Source: Flammula alnicola (taxonomy: Eukaryota; Basidiomycota; Agaricomycetes; Agaricales; Strophariaceae). Taken from it: DNA of 55,060 bases. A program made the position numbers and the translations under genes. The stretch spans positions 1 through 55,060 of the forward strand of contig JADNRV010000320.1 of NCBI GenBank assembly GCA_015499995.1. Direction: 5' to 3'. Below are positions 12,118-22,488 of this stretch, in pieces. Under the pieces are notes generated by a model. It had not been told where the DNA came from. It made no database searches and saw nothing but the letters and a program-made list of their open reading frames with translations. The stretch's first letter is position 1, and the number at the start of each line of letters is the position of its first letter.

Positions 12118-13045
12118 TGTTGTGGAAAATCTTCCGAGGGCAGGGAACGTTCTATTTTTTTTTTAGTCAGGAGGCGCAGAATCGATCATATAAATTTAGA
12201 TCATGGAACTCCGGCCCGAGAATCTGCTGGACACCTTTTGTTTTCGACAATGATGGTTACATGTAAGTAATCATTATACCGACTTCAAACGACTTTAAAA
12301 TGTGATTTTTTTGGGCAACTTTAATCATGATACAATAAGCAGTGGGTATCAAAACTCAGGGAATGAACAGACGGTGAGTGTATGGAAGAATGAAGCGGGT
12401 GGTTGGTATAGCGAGCAGTATCAACATAGAGTCTGTAGCTGGCCATGGGTATGGGTCTCCGGGTACTTTATTTAATTTGAGTTCAATGGGCAAGAAACCA
12501 ATCACCTTTATCCACCTTCTCGCTAGCTTGAAGCTCGCGATACTTCTGCCATTGGCTTCGATCCCACCATCATACATACACACGAGGGCGGTCGATTCCT
12601 CACAATCAAGGAAAAGGAATATTCGATTGTGAAAACACTGTTAATTAGCGATGCCATTCAGAGGCAATTCGGGAAGGTGGATTGTGTGTTAGCACGCGCG
12701 ACACGATGGGGTCTACCATATCATCAAGGACACCTGGGCCAACATTACCAGAGATCATACAGAAGCCGAGATAATGGAAAAAGCTGCTGGAATCGAGAGC
12801 GTGGCACAACTTGTGGATGCGGAAATCGTTAAGATAGAGGGAAAAGACGACACAACAGAGAGCATCCGCGCTATAATCGATCGAAAGAATTATCACAGGA
12901 CAGATTGGCTCGAAATTCGAGCACATTCGTGACGACCTCGTTGCTGAAGGATTCACACATTTTTTTTCCTCGAAGAGATCTGATTTCAATATTTGTCGAT
13001 GTCTGAGGGTGCGCCTTACTTGGCACTTTTGTTCCGGGCACGAGA

Positions 13046-13052
13046 GCTAACT
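13046..13052 (+). repeat. Target-site duplication, left copy
   Basis: GCTAACT directly abuts the left terminal inverted repeat. The identical heptamer follows the right end at 14185-14191. Confidence 0.75.
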
Positions 13053-13075
13053 CCCAGTGAAAAACGACTCGAGTG
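13053..13075 (+). repeat. Left terminal inverted repeat
   Basis: This is the 23-bp end of the element, beginning CCCAGTGAAAAA and ending GACTCGAGTG. It pairs with 14162-14184 with one mismatch. Confidence 0.8.
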
Positions 13076-13360
13076 AAATCGTGTGTATTCCAGTAGAATT
13101 GAGCCCTTCCCATGCAATCGAGTGATTTCTGAACTTTTCGAGTGTCTTCGAGTGTGCCGGATTATTATCAAAAACTTGCCGATGGTTCGTGCCTTGGCAT
13201 TCTCTCGGACTTGGACTTTTCCCCAGAATGAGGGTGTGGAACGCGCTGACAAATGACGAGTACTTCAGGAATTTCCAAGTTCGCGTAGTTCAACTTCTTC
13301 CTTTGACACGTACCACCGGGTCCGCGACTCCCGTTCCTCCAGTTCTCCCTCCCTCTCGCT

Positions 13361-13752
13361 GATGTCCACCCTCCACCTTCCTTTTCGCAACACCATTGCC
13401 ACCAATGCCACTGTCCTCTTCAATATCTGCATTCAATGTAAGCCATTCCTCCCTTTTTGCGCGTATATCGCATTCCTTACCAGATTTCCATCACAGCCAT
13501 GAGGTCGAGCGCACTTCGGTCTCTCTCCTTCGTTATAACTTATGCGATGTATGTCCTCTGAGCGTATCTCCTGCGTTCTGTACTTATATCGTCTCTGCAG
13601 CCCTTGCCTTCAAGATATTCAAGCACATGGTTGGTGGTGGTGGATCTGCGGACTCGAATTACAGGTGTGTCTTGTGCTTATCACCGCGTGTATCCCAGCT
13701 AACTGCACCTCCTAGCCCCAAGCCAACTTCAATCCATACGCAGAATGCATAA
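13361..13752 (+). CDS. Possible small gene carried inside the transposon
   Basis: A TC-rich leader ends at ATG 13361, opening MSTLHLPFRNTIATNATVLF. GTAAGC and GTATGT donors and CACAG, CTGCAG and CTCCTAG acceptors suggest a gene with two or three introns. However, the exons do not join into one obvious frame. One frame of the third exon gives FKIFKHMVGGGGSADSNY and then PKPTSIHTQNA to a TAA at about 13750; the phase-consistent join instead gives a Trp-rich peptide running past 13752. I recognise no family. It could be a captured host fragment or chance splice-like signals. Confidence 0.22.
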
Positions 13753-14161
13753 ATACATGCATGCCCAGTAAGTGGACCTCATAACTGGCTATAAGTATTC
13801 TTGGTAGTGTTAAATTCCGAGTCTTGTATGTGTACCACCCTGCAGTACTAGAGTATTCTAATCAAATGTGAATTTCGAACCAATCCATTGCCTATGAGAA
13901 CAGATCTACGTCGCTCGAGGAGACTCTACCTCACTCAAAGATTGGGAAATTGCTCTGCCATATAAATAAAGCCTGGTAGAGTAGTGTCGAGCGGATTCGG
14001 GAATATTGCTCTTGGCATCATTTCACTCGAGGAGACAATATCCCACTCGATTCTACACTAAGATTTTTCGAGCGGTTCTCATTTTTCGGACGAAATCGAG
14101 CGCTATCGATTGGATTGATGGGAAATCATTTCAATCGATAATGCTCGAAGGTACTGGATCC

Positions 14162-14184
14162 CACTCGAGTCATTTTTCACTGGG
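14162..14184 (-). repeat. Right terminal inverted repeat
   Basis: On the plus strand it reads CACTCGAGTC then ATTTTTCACTGGG, the mirror of the left end with one mismatch. The GCTAACT duplication follows at 14185-14191. Confidence 0.8.
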
Positions 14185-14191
14185 GCTAACT
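14185..14191 (+). repeat. Target-site duplication, right copy
   Basis: GCTAACT immediately follows the right terminal inverted repeat and is identical to 13046-13052. Together they define the insertion point in the kinase relic. Confidence 0.75.
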
Positions 14192-14805
14192 GCTAAGATC
14201 TAAGAGCTAACATCATGATATATCGGCCGACAGCGACGGCAGCAAAAGATGGCGAGAACAACACCGACCAAAGGTTCCGGTGTCCAAAAACGCGCCAGAG
14301 AACGGCGATAATACATAGGGTCGACATGCGCAAGGGCCTCCTTATTGATCTCGATTACGCAACGCTTATCAACGAGGGCCCGATAGAACTGTCCCGTCGA
14401 CGCCAACCAGCGACTCACACGTTGCTATAGGGAACTTTGCCATTTGTGGCTCTTGATATGTTACAGGGAAATGGCAAGAAACACAGGCCTCGCCACGATC
14501 TGGAGTCCTTCTCTTATATTCTTTTGTGGATTTGCTGGAACTACACAGGACCAAGCAACGTCGAAAGACAGAACTTTGACATCACGAGAGAACCAGGCCT
14601 GAGGGAATGGTTGCTCGGTGATGATTTCGAAATTGTCGCGGATCTCAAAGCATCCCAAATGTCGAACACAGGATTTCTGTTCGAACGCGGCACTTTGTGA
14701 GCTACTTCGCGCCCTACTTTGAAGACCTGAAGCCCTGTGTTGTGCGATTGCGAGAGAAAATATTTTCGCACATCGGCCAGGACACGGGTGTCAAGTATGA
14801 AGATA

Positions 14806-14924
14806 CCAAGGGGCTGCACCCGGAAGATCCCGAGACATCGACTCCCCTTACCGTTCCTCTGATGCGAGGCGCTATCATCTGGGGTCCTAGTCAGAAACTT
14901 CCATATCAGGAAGGGAACACTCGC
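14806..14924 (+). repeat. Inverted duplication of the FunK1 tail, copy A
   Basis: This is the C-terminal part of the FunK1 relic, translating in one frame to PLMRGAIIWGPSQKLPYQEG. An inverted copy lies at 15485-15601, with a handful of substitutions and a 2-nt deletion. Confidence 0.85.
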
Positions 14925-14993
14925 GTAAGTAGGGAACCGTCGCTTAGTGGGGAAAGGGCTGTGGCATTGGAAGAGCCACCAGTGAATGCTTGA

Positions 14994-15484
14994 TTGCAGT
15001 AAAATGTTATATATTAAGTGCTAGTAAGGTCAAAAATATTACTGGGAGCACTGCTTACAACTTGGTGAAGCTGAATGAATGTAGTTGACTTGAGCCAGGC
15101 TAATCTCAAGCAAAGCTCAAGAACTCGAACCTCAGAGGGAAAGATATCGACCACGGAGGTCATACGAGTACTGTACAAGTTCTTTGCCAGACCCTACTTC
15201 GAGGTGAACCTTTGAATGACAATGAAGCACCAGTATCCTTGTCACGGAAGTAACACTGGCATACTCGACTGCCAGTCTCTGGCAATGGCAAGATACTCTG
15301 TGTCTGCGCGAGGCATCACATAACAGAATGGTGGTGATAATGTCAATTTCGACGGGCATCTCGAGATATAAGTAGTGAACACTAGTGCAGCTTAAGAGAC
15401 CTAGAAAAAACGGATATTAGAGACAGGTAGAAAAATGTAATCTATGTGCAGCTGCCATAGTCAACGGTACCATTGGTGATCTAA
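14994..15484. other. Spacer between the inverted kinase-tail copies
   Basis: This stretch has no recognisable gene. Short frames in both strands look random. It forms part of the roughly 560-bp spacer separating the two inverted copies. Confidence 0.45.
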
Positions 15485-15601
15485 GCGAGCGTTCCCTTCC
15501 TGATATGGAAGTTTCTGACTAGGACCCCAGCTGATAGCGCCTCGCATCAGAGGAATGGTAAGGGGTCGATGTCTCGGGATCTTCCGAGTGCAGCCCCTTG
15601 G
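15485..15601 (-). repeat. Inverted duplication of the FunK1 tail, copy B
   Basis: Read on the minus strand this is nearly identical to 14806-14924, keeping the frame PLMRGAISWGPSQKLPYQEG. It has no kinase sequence beyond the tail, so it is a fragment and not a second gene. Confidence 0.85.
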
Positions 15602-16710
15602 ATTGAGAATTGAGAATAAAATTTGGCTGACTACGTTACATAAGCAACTCAGGTAACTATGACTATAGCGACCTCGCCAGCTCATTGCGATAGAGTGTGG
15701 AAATGTAGAAAGGTAAGGTAGAGCATAAAAGAGAATGAAAGAAAGAAGAGGAGGCGATAGGTAGGGAGAGAATGCGACGCTGTTTACTACTGTGTTGATA
15801 CATGAAGTTTGGATGAAGGCGATAGATACTAGTATATGAAATCCTGGAGGAAACGCGGAAAAGCCTTCCGGATGTAGACAATTAGTCATGGGAAAACGAC
15901 AAGGCTGGGTACGGGCCTAAAGGGAAGAAGAGGGCATTTGAATCCACCTTGGACGTGATGGGTACTATTCCCGAGGAGGAGCAAGTAGAAACGTCATAGA
16001 GTGAAACGAAGCGGGTGAAAAGCGTGGTAGAGGTCGACGCAAAACGTGCAGGGAAACAAAAAGCGCATCCGAAGTGCCTAGCGCGACGTGAAAGATCGCT
16101 ATGAAACTTCGAAGTGACTGTCCCAATGGCGTCCCTTGAAGCTACGAATCTTGATTTAATGCACTGCTGTATTGGTCCTGAATTTAGGTAACTTGTAGAG
16201 CGCGAACTAGCGCGAATGATTTCAATTTTCAACTTGGAAGAGGTGCATTATGAACAGTCATTGGAAAAAGGGTTTACCAACACGTACCAGCCGTGGAATC
16301 ATCTACCAGTGGCGCATCGCACCCGACGACTCATTATGCGTCGGCACGACCCGTGTTCAAACGTTCAACTTGAAGGTTGGTTCAAGAGTTGTTCAAAAGG
16401 CAACTACGGTATGAAAGTAAGTAGTAGTGTATGTACTATGTACATACATTGACAATTTGCTGCTCTGAACATTAAAATTGAAAGGCAGATTACGAATACT
16501 TATTTAAATGGTAGACAACCACCGAAAGGAAAGAAAGAGAAAGAAAGGCAAAAAATACAATTTAAATGCAAATCATCGTGTCACAAAGTCCCATTGAGTA
16601 AAACCGAAGCAATAAATATCTTTTGATTGCAAAATTTAAGCTGCTCTTCTCGTGTATCTAAACCAGGGAGGAAGTGATAAGCAAGTGAAAGTCAAGGAAT
16701 ATGCATAGAC
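15602..16710. other. Long gene-poor stretch
   Basis: Minus-strand frames at 15461-15889 and 15882-16232 and plus-strand 16216-16452 lack recognisable motifs. The last 250 bp or so is AT-rich and probably includes the 3' untranslated region of SDS22. I see no repeat boundary or RNA gene. Confidence 0.45.
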
Positions 16711-18240
16711 CTACGTCGCATCTATTTGTTCCAGCTGCGGCAGAGCAAGCATGATCTTCCTCCTGTAGCCTGTCATATCGTTTCTCTGACAGGGATTTGC
16801 CTCCAAATATAAAGTCGTAAGCGAAGATAACGCTTGCAGCTCTGGTTCGAGGGCCCTGAGATCAGGAATTTTGTTTCCGTTCATCTATAGGAGATAATGT
16901 GAGGAACGCTTCACATAAGAATGACGGAGACGGAAAGTACCCATAGTTCTTCCAGGTTTGTCAGATGCGATACGTTCTCAATCGCAGATACAAAGTTGTT
17001 TCCAACATCGAGAGTTGTGAGTTGCAGCTAAGATCCGAGTGTTAATAGAACGTCAAGCAGCAATAGTAATGAATAGGCGGACGTTATTTTCTAGGCCCTC
17101 TAACCGTTCGACACCGTTGTGGCTGAGATAAAGTTGATTCAGTTCCCGAAGTTCTTCTAGTCCTTCTAGCTTTGTAATCCTATTGGATTGCAAAGAAAGA
17201 ATCTTCAGCTTTTTCAGGTTTTGTAGGCCCTTCATATGATTGATGAGAAATAATAACAAGAGGGGGCGATAACGGATCCTCACCTCCAGTTTCGCGATCT
17301 TGTTCTTTCCGAGCCACAACTCTTCGAGATTAACCAAACTTTCCAGGTTTTCAATTTTCTGTAGTGTGGCATCGTAGTCAATTTCAGCGGTTTTTGGTGC
17401 ATTCAAGCGATGCGCTACCCACGCGGATTTTATTGCCTCCCAGCTCAAGGCTCCGCAAAGTCGAACACGAATCAAGTCCCGTAATTTTGTGGATCTTGTT
17501 TTGCACAAAGTAAATGGTATCTAGGGAGGTGAGAAACTCAAGGCCTTCTGGTACAGATCGCAGGAGATTGAAAGATAGATCCAAAACACTGCAATCAAAA
17601 ACAATCAAACAGCCAAGTTAGCTCGTCCTCTCAGACCCAGGCGCGTCAAGAGAGAACGCTCACGTTAGCTTGGAAAGCTTAATCAAAGCATCGCCAACCG
17701 TCTTCAGCTTGTTATCGTACAGATCCAGCTCTTCCAAATTCGTTAGTTGGTGGAACGTCTCTGGATCCAGATACGAAACGAAGTTCTGCCTCAGGCACAA
17801 CTTCTTCAGATGGTCCTTAAATCGTACAATCGACAATGGCTCAAGGGATCCAATCCTCAGATGCATAAGCTCCAAATCCTAGCATATAATACTACTCGTA
17901 AGGCCAATGCCCTACGAATATTCAATAATTGGCGCACCTCCGTGTCGTCTGGAAAATCCTCCAAGAAATCGCCATCTTCTGCGGCCTCTTCCTCTCCCCC
18001 TTCAGGGGCTTCTTCATCCGTATCAACGTCCTCGCCAGCGCCAGGTAGCACCACCCTCGCAGTTGCTGTCGATCTTCATATGCAAGAGAAAGAGGCCACA
18101 CACGATCAGTTCCGGACGAACAGAACGGAAAGGGGGTTACTTGGTCCCAATCTCACGACGCACTTTTTCTTCTTCTCCTCCGCAGATCCCGATGCCTTTA
18201 CACTCCCGTCGACAGCTGGGGACGTCGCTTCAGTAGACAT
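16711..18240 (-). CDS. SDS22: Protein phosphatase 1 regulatory subunit SDS22
   Basis: A nuclear and cytosolic leucine-rich-repeat scaffold that binds protein phosphatase 1 and helps its maturation and its action in mitosis. The start MSTEATSPAVDGSVKASGSA leads into an acidic N-terminal region (about 17950-18050). About eleven SDS22-type repeats of 22 residues follow. They include LTNLEELDLYDNKL, LTSLDTIYFVQNKI, LVNLEELWLGKNKI, LKKLKILSLQSNRI, LRELNQLYLSHNGV and LTNLEELWMNGNKI. The protein ends with the LRR cap, TTLYLEANPCQ...YRRKIMLALPQLEQIDAT, to TAG 16711-16713. Length and repeat spacing match the 340-370-residue family. At least six introns are needed. The PP1-contacting repeats appear intact. 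Confidence 0.93.
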
Positions 18241-19228
18241 GCTTTCAGGAAATAATAGACCAGACGTTATAGAATGTATGAGTCAAGCCTTTACGCGTAC
18301 GATTCCTCTACTTACAGAGTCCGGACTGATTCTCACAACCGTCAAAGGGGCTGTGCCATGACCTATCCTAATCTGGAGAATCGAGATGACATCATTTCAT
18401 CATTGACTGTTGGATAACAGGACAGGTTCAGTGCAGCAAGGCCGAAGGCTTGCTTACCGCGAGTCGTTCTTTATTACGAAGATGTCAAAAGTGACAAGCC
18501 TTGGAAGTGTTAATCTCCGTGAAATGCAATAACGGCATGCCCAAGAATAATCGATAATCAACGGCGTGCACACTGCACTACATCCTGATTCTCTCTAGAG
18601 ACGCTTCGCAACTTGTGGTACGAAAAAAGTTCAAACGAGGGAGCCAAAAAAAAAAATCATCAATATTTTCACCTATTTTACGCAAGTACAAAAACCAATT
18701 ATCATGGATACAAAAAGAGGGGGGGCCGCCCAGGATTTACTTGATGCCTATAACGATGAGTGATGAACAATCAATGCGATGTGCCGAGTCGCGATCGGAG
18801 AAGAGGGGGGGGCACGAATATATGTAAAGTACTAATGTATCGTCCATCTCGAACCAAATTCAAAAAACGCGGTAGGGGGGGACAGTATAAGGTGATGATG
18901 TTACTTAACTAACGTGAAAATACGTATGTAGGACGTTGACGGAGGGGTCATTGGCGAGACAGTGAGAGAGTGTACGGAGAGAGATGTACCAAGCAAATGC
19001 TCGAAGAATAGGTTACACACACAAATATATATAAGAGAGGATTGGATTAAGCTTGAGACGGATACTGAGGCGACAAACTGCTGCTGCTGGACTATAATTA
19101 AGACAGGTTTTAAAGTTAAACGGGTAGGTGTCCTTTTTGTTGGTTGGGTCGGAGACCATTAAATGTGGCCCCAATGTCATGGCGATAGTTGTGGGCGCAG
19201 AAAAAGAAAAGGTGCGAATGCCCATCAA
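18241..19228. other. SDS22 promoter and downstream region of the GATA gene
   Basis: These 988 bp lie between two minus-strand genes. The right part has short A-runs and G-runs (18640-18890) and a TATATATAA stretch near 19025, probably 3' untranslated sequence of the GATA gene. No coding signal was found on either strand; frames at 18615-18827 and 18962-19162 have no motifs. Confidence 0.5.
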
Positions 19229-21886
19229 TTACTGCTGCGTCAAGATCGACCTCCGGCCACCGAGTCGCGGCTCAGCAGAAAGCGGCGTAGGCGGCAACTC
19301 GCGAAAATCGCGGTCGCGTTCCCTCTCCCGTTCATACGACGCAGGAGGCAACGTCGACGCCAGCGACGAGTGCGAAGCCGGGGACGCAGACGGCACCATA
19401 GGCGATAACCGACCGGCATACGACGAAAGCTGGCCCAGGGGAGGCAGTTGCGTCGTGTTCATGTGCTGCGACTGCGGTTGTTGTTGCTGTTGCTGCGGTG
19501 GCGGGTGGAGGACATGGGGATTGGAGAGGGGCGATGGGACGGAGTAGAAGCTGCTACCGGTACCAGAATAAGGCGGGCGATTATCGGCACCACCTGGGGC
19601 ATAGTGTACAAAATTCATGCTTGAAGCTGGAGGAGAAGGCGAAGGCGTCATATTTTCTAGCACATGATGTCCGGAATGGGGATAGATGTCGCTACCTGAG
19701 GCGGAACCTGTGGACGAGGCGGAGAACGAGCTATCGGCGTAATTCCTGCGGATGGCGGGAAACGAGGAGGACACAGAGGACGGCGGTTCCGCCGACTCGC
19801 GTTTCGCGGAGAGGGCTTTTTCCTTGCGTCGACGCTGTTGAGCCTGATTGGGCCCCTCCTTCTTGGCGCGGGAACGAGCATATCTTAAGCCGCACCTAAA
19901 ATAGAGGATATACAGTGTGAGCACAATAATCTAAAAAAAAGTGGGCAAAAAAAAAACTTACGCGTTACAGAGTTCCTTCTTACCACTGGGTCCTTTTCGC
20001 CATTCAGGGCTCGAAGTAGCTTTGCAGCTAGAGCACTTCTGGACACCAGTTGGCCGGTTACCGGTCGACCGCGTGGGTCCAGTTGCATCTCGAGATGACC
20101 CGGGGCTAATCCGACGCCTTGGAGGTGGCACGACATCAGAGGTAGGCGACGTTCCTCCAACACTGCTGCCAGCAGTAGTAGGAGAATAATTATAGGCGGG
20201 CGAAAGAGGCCTGTTGAACGCCGGGGGCGCGGTAGTCTCGAGATACGACGCCGACGGCGGTCCGCTCTGCGTCGATGGCCATTGCTGGTTCGACTGCGAA
20301 GGCGAGTTACCTGGATAAGAACCCGATCGTAAGCCACTCATACTTGGTGGGAGGGGTGCTATATGCGCAATAAGACATGTGGTCTGGGACGTCATGGGAA
20401 AAAAAAGAATGAAGCCTACCTTGTGCCCATCGCTGTGGAGAGTACGACGGCTGAACACCGGGCCCTTGTTGCTGAATAAAATTGTTATTATATGCTTGAC
20501 TTTGAGGCGATAGAGGAGGGAGGGCATAGGACCCTCCGTGCTCGTAGTACGAAGCATTTTGGTGCGTATTATAGTTCGCTGAAGCGTAGTCCAGTTGCTG
20601 CATAGGTGCACTAGAATTGGCGCTGTTGCTGCGAGGTGTCGGGTTGATCTTGTGGCAGGCAAAAATTATACTCCCTGCGAAAATCTAGTTATAACTAGAA
20701 AGGGTGCTCGGAGAAACGAGGTCTGCCTACCATGCGGTATGAATATGCTCTCCACCTCACCCCCAAAACCAGGTGGCATCTCTTGCAATGCTTTATACCT
20801 GCGTGTGCAACTCGTTTTAGCATCGTTGCCGCCGGGGACACCGGTTCCTATTTGGACGTTCTCGACGAGTTTGGCGAAGTCCCTGCGTGTTGGAGCGTGA
20901 GGCTGATCGGGAGGCCAGCTCATGAGTAAGGGCCTGTCCCGCTGATTTGCAAGGATTTGGAAGACCCTTGACATGGTACCTGGTTGAGGAATGCACACGA
21001 CCAGACGATGGTAGAGAAGATCAATTTGTTCCATTGACATCTGGGGTGTGCCACACCAATTTGTCCACTCTGTTTTGGGGTTTTCGTCATTGTCGTGGGG
21101 GGTAAGGTCGACAGTGGCATGGATGAAACACAGGACGAGGCCTTCAGCGGCCCAGTTTATGACGATGTCAACTGCCAAGTAGTCCTTGTCAAGGGATACT
21201 TTGTCGGCTCCGGACCAGTTCGGAGGAGGACCTTCATAGCCGAGTTGTCTGCGAATCTTGGATAAACGCGAATAGCGCACACTGTGAAAAGTTTTATTGG
21301 AGTTAGTAAGACATGTGTATGTAAGAAAGCAAGCGGGTACAGACCGAGTGACCGAGCCATGCAGAGTTCTGCTCTCCAACACGCCTCCAAGATCCTGTTT
21401 TGCCGATGCTTGTTCTTCTGGGTGGACGAAGGAGAGAAGAGACTTGCCGACAAGCAACTCGGCTTGTTCTTCAAGGTGACTCGCAAGGACAGGGTCGAGA
21501 TATATGAATTGCAATTCCGACGAGAGCAAAGCCCAATCTGTGCACGAGAAAAAGTGATTAGAGAACAAGTTGAGAAAAGGCGAGAATGACGACAGATTTT
21601 AAAAGGATGAAATAGCGAGTGATTGATCGTTGGTCGATCGGTAGCATATGCAACGGTAACTGGGAAACTCACAACAGCGAGTCTGGCCGACTTTCGGCAG
21701 TGAAGGCTGATCGGGTGGATAGGACGTGGACTGGGTTGACGAGGGCGAGGTGGGGATTGGGTGGTGAGGAGGGTAAGAATGAGAAAAGGCGGTCGGGGAG
21801 GGCGGGACCCTTGAGGAGCCGAGAGTGTTGGGTTGTGGCTGCTGGTTGTCGGAGAAGGCAGCTTGAGAGGACATAAGATAGCTCAT
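19229..21886 (-). CDS. PAS-domain GATA zinc-finger transcription factor (WC-2-like)
   Basis: A nuclear DNA-binding regulator of roughly 800 residues. The start MSYLMSSQAAFSDNQQPQPN opens a disordered Pro/Ser region. A PAS domain follows (about 20900-21545; LQFIYLDPVLASHL, LLVGKSLLSFVHPEE). It lacks the NCRFLQ cysteine motif of light-sensing LOV domains. A second disordered region precedes the zinc finger at about 19880-20040, which reads CSSCKATSSPEWRKGPSGKK then ELCNACGLRYARSRAKKEG. The spacing C-x2-C-x18-C-x2-C is the white-collar/plant type, not the x17 type of nitrogen and iron regulators. A long Ser/Pro/Gln-rich tail with a Gln run ends at 19229. An intron splits the zinc finger between its last two cysteines. 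WC-2 is the best comparison; Gat201-like regulators share the finger, so orthology is open. Confidence 0.85.
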
Positions 21887-22488
21887 GGTGGTCGTGGGGA
21901 GAAAGAAGGGACGAAGGAGATCGCCAGGGCTGGGGATCGATTGGGACGGAAGAATCGATCAAGAGAGAGAGAGAAAGAGAGAAACCGGGGCTGAGACAAA
22001 TTGGAATGCAAGTCAACCACCTCCGGATACGGTCACCTCCGCTCTCAACTCAGATCAACTCAACCGTCTCACTCTATTCATTGTCCCCTGAGACTCTGCC
22101 CGACTCTCCGCACTCGGGCTCCCTCTGTCCTCTCTTTTCTTCTCCCATGCCATAATGAATTCCTAAACAGGCCCATGTCTCCTCCGATCGCTGCAGATCC
22201 GCAGCCAGATCCGCTGTCGCTCACATATCCCGACTGACTAATACGACACCTCGAGTACATTCTCACTCCTTGCAGCAGACAGTTCTCGGCGCTCGCAAAC
22301 GGTCTCTATTCTCTTTCCATCTCAAAGATCTCAAATCCGAAGCAAGCGTCATGAGCGAACGCACAATTCTTTTGTTTGGTCAAGTTTGCCCCGCTGAATC
22401 ACACTTTTCTTCCTCCCTCTTCATCGATGTATCCTCGGAACTTTCTTGAATCTTGACATTCAGTTCACTTCTCCTGCACACCTTGTAC
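21887..22488. promoter_or_regulatory. Divergent promoter region
   Basis: About 600 bp separate the head-to-head starts of the GATA factor (minus) and the ankyrin gene (plus). A GA-rich run at 21962-21982 (TC-rich on the minus strand) lies 75-95 bp before the GATA start, as is common in fungal promoters. No TATA box is obvious and no third gene is seen. Confidence 0.45.

Larger units (their letters stand above)
13053..14184. mobile_element. Terminal-inverted-repeat DNA transposon, non-autonomous (hAT-like?)
   Basis: A 1132-bp element has 23-bp ends that match at 22 of 23 positions as inverted repeats. Left: CCCAGTGAAAAAC then GACTCGAGTG; right, reverse-complemented, is the same apart from one C/T change. 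It is flanked by a perfect 7-bp direct repeat GCTAACT (13046-13052 and 14185-14191), as expected of a target-site duplication. TCGAG-containing motifs recur just inside both ends, as in the subterminal repeats of hAT elements. The CAGTG within the end also fits hAT, but hAT duplications are normally 8 bp. There is no transposase inside. The element sits in the FunK1 kinase relic, between the segment before the catalytic loop and the loop itself. Confidence 0.8.
12480..14993 (+). pseudogene. Fungal-type protein kinase (FunK1) pseudogene, split by a transposon
   Basis: FunK1 motifs appear in the correct order but in shifting frames. They are FIHLLASLKLA then GFDPTIIHTHEGGRFLTI at about 12500-12610, YSIVKTLLISDAIQ and ARATR at about 12620-12705, then VYHIIKDTWANITR with the nearby Glu at about 12712-12770. 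After the inserted element (13053-14184), the relic resumes at DLRANIMIY, equivalent to the HRD catalytic loop. It continues with LLIDLDYATLINEG (the DFG-like site) at about 14340-14385, LPFVALDML at about 14440, and RHDLESFSYILLWICW at about 14493-14540, the family hallmark. A C-terminal PYFEDLKPCVVRLREK segment follows at about 14710-14755. I see frameshifts near 12560, 12705, 12925 and 14697 and an in-frame TAG at 14428-14430. The kinase is dead. The family's normal role is unknown. Confidence 0.8.

Noticed and set aside
12356..12632. Short frames on both strands around 12.4 kb as a small gene
   Set aside because: FunK1 N-terminal motifs explain the plus strand here, and the minus frame has no motif.
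17747..18361. Long plus-strand frame antisense to SDS22
   Set aside because: It overlaps the N-terminal exons of SDS22, is low-complexity (Ser/Pro from an acidic coding strand) and has no motif.
19128..19547. Plus-strand frames rich in Gly, Cys and Arg at the GATA gene's end
   Set aside because: They are mirror images of the Ser/Pro/Gln-rich tail of the GATA factor; the Cys run is antisense to its Gln run.
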